From assembly GCA_035440755.1 (NCBI GenBank), contig DAORND010000056.1, positions 1-19,493 of the forward strand: 19,493 nucleotides of DNA, given 5' to 3'. The notes under the pieces were generated by a model. It saw nothing but the letters and a program-made list of their open reading frames with translations. It was not told the DNA's origin and searched no databases. The number at the start of each line of letters is the position of its first letter. The first letter of the stretch is position 1. This DNA is from Aquimonas sp002352135 (GTDB lineage Bacteria; Pseudomonadota; Gammaproteobacteria; Xanthomonadales; Xanthomonadaceae). Below are positions 14,095 to 19,493 of the stretch, one piece after another. A program made the translations under genes and the position numbers.

Positions 14095-15100
14095 ATTGGC
14101 CCAGGCGTGCGTCGCACGCGGTGTGCGCGATTTCGTGCAGATCTCGGCTCTGGGCGATCCGGCCGATGGTGAGTTCATTGCTTCCAAACATCGCTTCGAT
14201 GCGGCCCTGCTGGCCTTGCCCTTGCGTGCAGTGGTGCTGCGACCCTCGGTGGTCTACGCCTCGCGCGGCTCCTACGGTGGAACCTCGCTGTTGCGGGCGC
14301 TGGCGGCGCTGCCCTGGGCGGTGCCGTTGCCCGGTCACGGTGCGTGGCTGATGCAGCCCTTGGAGGCCGAGGATCTGGCGGAACTGGTCGTCGCGGCCCT
14401 GAGCGGTGAACAGCTGGGCGTCTTTGAGGTGGGCTGCGCCGAGGCGATCAGCCTGCGCGACTATCTTCTGCAGTGGCGCGCGTGGCTGCGCATTGCCGGA
14501 CAAAGGACCGTACGCGTGCCGGTCGCGGTGGTGGATCTGGCGGTGGCGTTCAGCGAGCGCATGGCAGCGGGCCCGATGGGACAGACGGTGTGGCGAATGT
14601 TGAAGCGCGGCAATGTCTGCGCACCCGATGCGCATGCCCGTCTGCAGCAGCACTTTGGAACCGCGCCGCGCGATCTGACGACCGTGTTGGCCGCGCAACC
14701 CAGCCAAGTGCAGGATCGCTGGCAGGCGCAACTCTACTTGCTGGTGCCAGTGTTGCGTATCGCGGTGATTCTGCTGTGCCTGCTCTCGGCTTGGGCGGGC
14801 TTTACGACGCCGGCCGCACAGATCGAGACGCTGTCGGCAGGAAGCCTGTTGGCTGACCTGCAGCCTGTGGCGTGGGCGCGCTTCGCGGGCGCTGCCGATC
14901 TCGTGTTGGCGCTGTGGTTGGGCAGTGGCTGGCGACCTCGTTGGGCGGTGTCTGCCACGCTCGGGATGGTGTCTGGCTACACGCTGGTCTTCGGCGCACT
15001 GTTGCCCGCCTTGTGGCTGGACCCACTTGGCGGCCTGGCCAAGAATCTGGTTCTGCTGCCCGCCTTGGCGGTGCTGTGGGTCTTGAGTGATCGGAGGTAG
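14095..15100 (+). CDS. Atypical SDR fused to a DoxX-like membrane domain, N-terminus lost in gap
   Basis: 334 residues remain. The first 200 are the C-terminal part of an NAD(P)-binding, NDUFA9-like atypical SDR: VRDFVQISALG, EFIASKHRFDAAL, LRAVVLRPSVVYA, MQPLEAEDLAELVVAAL and VFEVGCAEAISLRDYL. The catalytic-type YxxxK position reads F-I-A-S-K, with Phe for Tyr, so classical dehydrogenase chemistry is doubtful. Residues about 212-334 hold four hydrophobic helices of a DoxX-like domain. The GxxGxxG nucleotide motif should precede the visible part and is lost in the gap. SDR-DoxX fusions are known in Proteobacteria, and a DUF2269 membrane protein follows 4 bases downstream. The function of the pair is unknown; a membrane redox or quinone-related role is a guess. 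Confidence 0.75.
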
Positions 15101-15104
15101 GGCG

Positions 15105-15569
15105 ATGGACTATCTGTGGCTTAAGTGGATCCACATCCTGTCGTCAACCTTGCTGTTTGGCACCGGACTCGGCATCGCTTTCTTCATGTGGATGGCGCAT
15201 CGGCGTGGCGACGCGCGGGTGATCGCCGCCACCGCACGCACCGTGGTCATTGCCGATGCCTGCTTCACCGCGCCCGCCGTGCTGGTTCAGTTGCTCACCG
15301 GCCTGCTGTTGTCGGCAAAACTCGGTTGGCCACTTGACGCCTTCTGGTGGCGCACCTCATTGCTGCTGTTCTTCGTGGTCGGCGCCTGCTGGCTGCCGGT
15401 GTTGTGGCTGCAGATCCGCGCGCGAGATCTGGCGCAGACTTCCGCAGCGACGAACGCCGAATTGAGCGTGAGCTACCAACGCGCCATGCGCGTCTGGTTC
15501 TGGCTTGGCTGGCCAGCGTTCCTCAGTGTGTTGGCAATTTTCTGGCTGATGGTCGTGAAGCCGACCTGA
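15105..15569 (+). CDS. DUF2269 family integral membrane protein
   Basis: 154 residues; GGAGG (15093-15097) 7 bases before the ATG fixes the start and overlaps the end of the SDR/DoxX gene. Four hydrophobic helices are visible, about residues 7-29, 46-70, 80-104 and 130-151. The opening DYLWLKWIHILSSTLLFGTG with its WIH motif is typical of DUF2269 proteins, whose function is unknown. Close spacing to the SDR/DoxX gene suggests they act together. Two GC-rich stem-loops directly follow the stop codon. Confidence 0.8.
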   Translation: MDYLWLKWIHILSSTLLFGTGLGIAFFMWMAHRRGDARVIAATARTVVIADACFTAPAVLVQLLTGLLLSAKLGWPLDAFWWRTSLLLFFVVGACWLPVLWLQIRARDLAQTSAATNAELSVSYQRAMRVWFWLGWPAFLSVLAIFWLMVVKPT

Positions 15570-15577
15570 TACCGCTC

Positions 15578-15627
15578 GGACCAGTCGGTCCCGACGACGA
15601 CCCGCCTCGCCGCCAGAGCGGCGGGGT
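15578..15627 (+). terminator. Paired stem-loops after the DUF2269 gene
   Basis: GGACC-AGTC-GGTCC (15578-15591) and CGCCGC-CAGA-GCGGCG (15608-15623, extendable with wobble pairs to 15605-15626) follow the stop at 15569. There is no T-run, so if they end transcription it is a weak or protein-assisted terminator; they may instead protect the message end. Confidence 0.35.
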
Positions 15628-15708
15628 ACGCGGCTTGCGTCCGCACTGATCAGTTCTACCAGTGGGCCGCGATGTGCGCGATCCGATCTCATCCATGAGG
15701 AAACGTCC

Positions 15709-15930
15709 ATGATTCCTGCCAAGAGCCATCCTCGATGGGCCGCCATGGTGAAGGGCGACCTGAAAGTGAATTTCCGCGTGTACGCGGGAAACATGATGCT
15801 CAGTCATTGCGCCCGCAAGATCAAAGGCGATGCCTCGCCTGCCGTCGTGCAGGCCTGTGTCGATGAGGCGCACGCCTTTTTCAGCAAGTACGAGTCGCTC
15901 TACAAAGACGAACTCGCCGCGATCTTCTAA
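15709..15930 (+). CDS. Small conserved-looking protein, 73 residues, unknown function
   Basis: GAGG lies about 8 bases before the ATG. The protein is soluble, basic at its start and helical at its end (VVQACVDEAHAFFSKYESLY), with two cysteines (Cys34, Cys50) and no signal peptide. I do not recognise the family. The next gene starts 13 bases after its stop, with its ribosome binding site overlapping this stop codon, so the two form an operon and probably work together. Confidence 0.65.
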   Translation: MIPAKSHPRWAAMVKGDLKVNFRVYAGNMMLSHCARKIKGDASPAVVQACVDEAHAFFSKYESLYKDELAAIF

Positions 15931-15942
15931 GGAGCCCGCACC

Positions 15943-16926
15943 ATGTTGATGTCTGTCGAGCAGGCGGCCAGCCTGATCCAATCTGGCAAAGCGCTTTCCA
16001 TCGCGGGTGACAAGCAATTGCTCGCCGCACTGCCGAAGGGGCAGTGGATTGGCGGAACCATCCCGTATTTCGTTGACGAGTCCGGCGGCGTGCACACGCG
16101 CGATCGCCTGTTCGTCACCGAGGTGCCCTCGTTTGCGGAAGCGGTGCGAATTCAGACCTATGCGGTCGACGACTTGCCCGCCATTGCGAGCGATGCGCCG
16201 GATAATGGCTACACCTTGCTGATTCTGCCCGCGGCAAGCGAGGTCCACCTGCGTTACGCACACGATGCGCCTGGCTATTCCGGCCTGTTCATGAAGCAGA
16301 TCGTCGGCTGGATCGCGGGCGTCGATCTGGCGGAAATCGGTGCAGACAGCGCGATGGTGTTTGATGGCCGCACAGGTGAGTCCCACGCCGCGCGCGCGGT
16401 CGCGATGCATGTGGTACTGCCGTCGAATCGCTATGCGCAGATCGGCATCGTCAACTGCTTCCAGCAAGGCAACGGCGACGCGATCAGCTTCCCCAAGGAT
16501 GGCTTCGTGGTGGACCAATGCGAGGTCAACGGCGTACCGCGCCGCTTTGCCGACTATCTTGCGGAGATCAAGGCCGACACGCGCTTGCCGCTGGTGGCCG
16601 ACTACAACGGCGTGGCGGTCAATGTCAGTATCCAGGCGGTGGCCGAAGACCACAGCAAGGTGGACCTGTACGCGCCGGCGTTCCAGAACGTGGTGTACAA
16701 GTTCGCCGAGCCGATCGGTGACTATGTCAACGCATTTGCCGCGCAGGTTTCCGATGCGCAGTCTGCCAACGGCTTCAGTTGCAACTGCATCCTGAACTAT
16801 CTCTACGGCGGTCTGGAAGGACGCCGCGTCGGCGGCTTCACCGGTCCAGTGACCTTTGGCGAAATCGCCTACCAGCTCCTCAATCAGACGCTGGTGTATC
16901 TGCAGATCGAGGAGATGCCGCAGTAG
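15943..16926 (+). CDS. FIST-like putative sensory protein (probably DUF6976)
   Basis: 327 residues; AAGGAG (15929-15934) is 8 bases upstream of the ATG. The protein is cytosolic in appearance, with no signal peptide or membrane helix. Features include WIGGTIPYFVDESGG (35-49), SFPKDGFVVDQCEVNGVPRR (182-201), FSCNCILNYLYGGLEGRR (278-295) with Cys280 and Cys282, and GFTGPVTFGEIAYQLLNQTL (298-317). The last block resembles the closing G-E-I...N-Q-T motif of FIST_C sensory domains, and the Cys-rich block sits where FIST_C has its conserved Cys-x-x-Arg. I therefore infer a FIST-related small-ligand sensor; DUF6976 is my best recollection of the family name. No output domain is present, so the signal may pass through the 73-residue partner. 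Its 3' end overlaps the opposing glycosyltransferase gene by 47 bp. Confidence 0.6.
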   Translation: MLMSVEQAASLIQSGKALSIAGDKQLLAALPKGQWIGGTIPYFVDESGGVHTRDRLFVTEVPSFAEAVRIQTYAVDDLPAIASDAPDNGYTLLILPAASEVHLRYAHDAPGYSGLFMKQIVGWIAGVDLAEIGADSAMVFDGRTGESHAARAVAMHVVLPSNRYAQIGIVNCFQQGNGDAISFPKDGFVVDQCEVNGVPRRFADYLAEIKADTRLPLVADYNGVAVNVSIQAVAEDHSKVDLYAPAFQNVVYKFAEPIGDYVNAFAAQVSDAQSANGFSCNCILNYLYGGLEGRRVGGFTGPVTFGEIAYQLLNQTLVYLQIEEMPQ

Positions 16927-17956
16927 CGAGTGCGGCAGTGGCGCAGGCGGACGGCGCTAAGCGTGTGGCATGTGCTGCCGCATCGTCTTTCGCCTGCCGG
17001 TCCGCCGTGCTCACGCCGGATTCGGGAGTGTTGACCGTCGAGCTCAGAATGTAACTGGGTCGACGTTTGATTTCGTCGTAGATGCGCGAGAGGTAGTGAC
17101 CGATCACACCGAGGCTCAACATCAGCGCGCCGCTGAAAAATACCAGCAGTAGGATGACCGTGGTGAAGCCGTCAATCGCTTGCCCCTGCAGTTTCTGGGT
17201 CAACGCAATGCCGCCGAACACACTACCGACCAGAAGGCTCAGGAGCCCTGCCCAGGTGACGAGCTGCAAGGGAAGGGCGGAGAAAGATGAGATGTTCTGG
17301 ATCGCATACTTCACCAGCATCAAGGTGTTCCAGCGACTGCCGCCGTGTGTGCGCTCGGCCACGCGAAACGGAATGCGTGCCGTGGGATGGCCCATCCACT
17401 GCACCAGCCCACGAAAGAAGCGTTGCCGCTCGGGCAGTTGATTAAGCTGTACCACGACTTCGCGATCCAGCAGTTTGAAATCGGACTGCCCGCGAATATC
17501 CAGGCGGGACAACAGGTCGAAGAGCTTGTAGAACCCGGAGGCCAGCAGTCGCGCATAAGCCGTCTCGTTGCCGCGATCCAACTTGATGCCTTCCACGACT
17601 TTGAACCCGCTCAACCACAGCTCGATCATTTGCGGAATCAGTTCGGGCGGGTGTTGCAGATCACTATCGATGAGGACCACGGCATCCGTGTCGGCAGTCA
17701 TGTCCATCAGACCCGCAGCAATGGCGGATTCCTTGCCGAAGTTGCGTGTGAAGCGGAGCACCCTCGCGCGCGGCTCGGCTTCACAAAAGCGCGCAAGCGC
17801 AAGATGAGTGCCATCGACCGAGCCGTCATCCACCGCCAGCAGATTGAACGCAATCTGCTCACATCCCTGTGTGGCCGCCGCCAGAATGCAACGCAGGTTG
17901 TGCTCAAGCGAAGCCGCTTCGTTGAACACGGGTACGACGATCAGGACATTCTTCAT
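16880..17956 (-). CDS. Glycosyltransferase family 2, DPM1/GtrB type
   Basis: 358 residues. It likely transfers a sugar from a nucleotide donor to polyprenyl phosphate at the inner face of the membrane. Visible motifs: VPVFNEAASL (8-17), AVDDGSVDGT (41-50), the DxD site IDSDLQHPPELIPQM (96-110), SDFKLLDREVV (158-168), and RFFRGLVQWMGHPTARIPF (179-197), the GtrB-type acceptor region. ERTHGGSRWN follows, then two membrane helices (about 229-254 and 263-287), as usual for the class. The last 50 residues form an Ala/Thr-rich, low-complexity tail beyond the normal family end; its final codons overlap the opposing FIST-like gene. No flippase or acceptor-modifying transferase lies beside it, so the glycan target is unknown. 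Confidence 0.85.
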   Translation of the reverse strand: MKNVLIVVPVFNEAASLEHNLRCILAAATQGCEQIAFNLLAVDDGSVDGTHLALARFCEAEPRARVLRFTRNFGKESAIAAGLMDMTADTDAVVLIDSDLQHPPELIPQMIELWLSGFKVVEGIKLDRGNETAYARLLASGFYKLFDLLSRLDIRGQSDFKLLDREVVVQLNQLPERQRFFRGLVQWMGHPTARIPFRVAERTHGGSRWNTLMLVKYAIQNISSFSALPLQLVTWAGLLSLLVGSVFGGIALTQKLQGQAIDGFTTVILLLVFFSGALMLSLGVIGHYLSRIYDEIKRRPSYILSSTVNTPESGVSTADRQAKDDAAAHATRLAPSACATAALATAASPRSADTPASD

Positions 17957-18045
17957 GCAGGGCGTGTCTGTCGATGGGCGATGAGCGGAGGATTCTGCGG
18001 AATAGCCATTCGGAACTCCGCGTCCTCGGGCCTTTGCGGCACAAA

Positions 18046-18074
18046 ATTCTATTCGAGCATAGCAGTGCGGCCAT
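18046..18074 (-). promoter_or_regulatory. Possible promoter for the glycosyltransferase gene
   Basis: In the 159-bp spacer between two minus-strand genes, TAGAAT (minus strand, 18046-18051) resembles a -10 box. The -35 position (TGGCCG, 17 bases upstream) matches poorly. Weak support only. Confidence 0.22.
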
Positions 18075-18115
18075 CGATCACCGGAAATCGCTCGGGTCGG
18101 AGATTGCCCGGCGAT

Positions 18116-19324
18116 TCAATCCTCACCTTCTGGTGGATTCAACCAACGCAGGATCTGTCGATATACCGCAACACTCGACAGCAGGCCCAGATGCCCTGTC
18201 GCATGGATCACTGCCTGATGTTCTGGTGGAAATCCCAAACTGCGCGCGGCATGTCGATGCCTCCCCAGGGCACTGGAAACACTGACCAATCCATCGCCCA
18301 GCAGATGGGTGGCGGCTTTGGGATTGGCTGCTTTCAGGTTGGCTGCCACGGCAAAGCAGCGCGGGCCATCTGGCAGCGTGACGGCATGATGCGGGTTGCC
18401 GGTGAGATTACCTCTACGTAGATCCTTGATGCCCGCGCTACGCCGTTGCGCCAGACGCGCCAGTGGGCTGGCAAAGGGCGTTGCACCCAACAGGGACGCA
18501 ATCAGGTGACCGGCCGCTTCCAAGGGCGCGCCATGGTGTGGCGATCCCAGGCACACCAGATGACGGACTCGCTTTTCCCAGCGCAAGTGTGCGAACTCGT
18601 CCGTGGACGCAACGTGCAGTGCACTGCGGGCCAACAGGCCACCCAAGCTGTGACCCAACAGAGTCAGGCTGTGAATCGGCACCGGCCACGCATCGCACAG
18701 TTGCTCCAACTGCACCGCCAACAGGCGACCATTGGCCGCAATCGACAGTCCGCTGTTGTAGTGCAGATAGACCGGCGTGAAACCGGCGTCGCGCGCCAAA
18801 GCAGCGCCGTGGTCATGGCCATCGCGCTGCCACTGAAGGTCGTTCATGCACAGACCGTGCAGCAGGATCAGCGGGCGCGGCCCCGCGTCGGGAAGGCAGG
18901 CGTGCAAGGCTTCGCGCTCCAGTGTCAAAGCACGGCCGCCCGTTCGGAAGTGCATGGGAATCGCCAGTGGATTGGCGGTCTCGGCGAGATAGTCACCGAT
19001 CACGCCATTGAGCGCCGAGCGCAAGGCTTCGCGCTCGCGACGTGGCAGTGCCTCGGATTCCACATCGGTGCTCAGGCCTCGCTCCAACCAACCCAGCAGC
19101 GACTGCGTGCCGTCGCCGACAGTTCGTGTGACCGCGCGTACGGAGCGATACACCAGCCCGGAAATTCCGCGCGTGCGTTGCGCCGCCTCCGCAGTACCAA
19201 ACGCAGGCAGGAAGGCGATGCGGGCGTGTATGGCCTCGACCAGATCGGTCAGGCCGACCACCGCCTCCGTTGCCAGCTGCGCCGCACCGCGCCATGAAGA
19301 CTTGTGCTGCCGTCGTTGGATCAT
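18116..19324 (-). CDS. Alpha/beta hydrolase, lipase-like
   Basis: 402 residues from the ATG at 19324; a start at 19411 would add 29 unlikely residues. The catalytic domain is in the second half: LILLHGLCMND (152-162) provides the oxyanion hole, LLGHSLGGLLAR (222-233) carries the nucleophile Ser226, LLGDGLVSV (341-349) the acid Asp344, and HATGHLGLLSS (374-384) the base His378. This order and the GHSLGG elbow match lipase/esterase families (PGAP1-like, LipA-type). The first 140 residues are helical, with no signal peptide, and may form a lid or partner-binding region; I do not recognise them. LVCLGSPHHGAPLE (256-269) is typical of lipases acting on large acyl substrates. Substrate unknown. The same-strand glycosyltransferase lies 159 bp downstream and is probably separate. 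Confidence 0.8.
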   Translation of the reverse strand: MIQRRQHKSSWRGAAQLATEAVVGLTDLVEAIHARIAFLPAFGTAEAAQRTRGISGLVYRSVRAVTRTVGDGTQSLLGWLERGLSTDVESEALPRREREALRSALNGVIGDYLAETANPLAIPMHFRTGGRALTLEREALHACLPDAGPRPLILLHGLCMNDLQWQRDGHDHGAALARDAGFTPVYLHYNSGLSIAANGRLLAVQLEQLCDAWPVPIHSLTLLGHSLGGLLARSALHVASTDEFAHLRWEKRVRHLVCLGSPHHGAPLEAAGHLIASLLGATPFASPLARLAQRRSAGIKDLRRGNLTGNPHHAVTLPDGPRCFAVAANLKAANPKAATHLLGDGLVSVSSALGRHRHAARSLGFPPEHQAVIHATGHLGLLSSVAVYRQILRWLNPPEGED

Positions 19325-19463
19325 GGCGTGGCGGCCTATGGCTGGGTGAGAGTCGTGCGGAGAGCAGCCTGACAAGGACGCTCGCTTCGTCAATGCGCGA
19401 AAGCGCCGCACCGACTGATTCGGCGTTCGTCTGGCGCTGCCGTGCTCAAGCTACGCGACGAAC

Positions 19464-19493
19464 TCAGTGCAAATACTCGGCATACCAGTCGAG
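19464..19493 (-). CDS. C-terminal end of a minus-strand gene
   Basis: Read on the minus strand from the window edge: LDWYAEYLH, then TGA at 19466-19464. The residues are aromatic-rich and plausible as a protein end, and the frame is in phase with the stop. Only nine codons are visible, so the family cannot be told. It lies upstream of the hydrolase on the same strand, 139 bp away. Confidence 0.35.
   Translation of the reverse strand, partial: LDWYAEYLH

Noticed and set aside
1..19493. tRNA genes, rRNA genes and CRISPR arrays
   Set aside because: Intergenic regions were read for tRNA T-arm-like sequence and regularly spaced repeats; none was found by eye.

Overview
The window looks like a scaffold from a GC-rich gammaproteobacterium, perhaps Lysobacterales (Xanthomonadales) or a relative. 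The grounds are base and codon composition, a homodimeric-type AceE, a GH44 cellulase-type enzyme and a c-type cytochrome anchor at the left edge. This placement is inference; no rRNA or other decisive marker is present. Two runs of exactly 100 N (10677-10776 and 13995-14094) are scaffold joins, and each cuts a gene.

Layout. (1) 1-92: start of a membrane-anchored, cytochrome c-like gene on the minus strand, with a candidate promoter at 169-198. (2) 437-886: small secreted protein of unknown function, possibly frameshifted into a proline-rich tail that runs to 1076. (3) 1296-4506: an accessory cassette made of a VapBC50-like toxin-antitoxin pair (excisionase-type antitoxin, PIN-domain ribonuclease) followed by a 672-residue protein with an N-terminal PD-(D/E)XK-like motif set and a DUF2075 P-loop helicase-like domain. 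This is the best defence-related candidate. (4) 4507-5092: 586 bp with no recognisable gene. (5) 5093-8589: housekeeping genes, exodeoxyribonuclease III (xthA) and pyruvate dehydrogenase E1 (aceE), the latter without aceF or lpd beside it. (6) 8699 to gap 1: secreted GH44 glycoside hydrolase with an N-terminal accessory domain.

(7) 10813-13994: a SAM methyltransferase on the minus strand, divergent from a tightly coupled pair of a BtaA-family (DUF3419) 3-amino-3-carboxypropyl transferase and a GNAT/FemAB-like acyltransferase. BtaA enzymes make diacylglyceryl-homoserine, so this may be a homoserine- or betaine-lipid locus with an acyltransferase partner. (8) 14095-15569: an SDR/DoxX-like fusion, missing its N-terminus at gap 2, and a DUF2269 membrane protein. 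(9) 15709-16926: a 73-residue protein and a 327-residue FIST-like protein (probably DUF6976), apparently one operon. (10) Minus strand: a DPM1/GtrB-type glycosyltransferase whose 3' end overlaps the FIST-like gene, then a lipase-like alpha/beta hydrolase, then the last codons of another gene at the right edge.

The two places most worth following for new biology are the nuclease-helicase cassette and the BtaA/acyltransferase locus. All functional statements come from motif recognition by eye.
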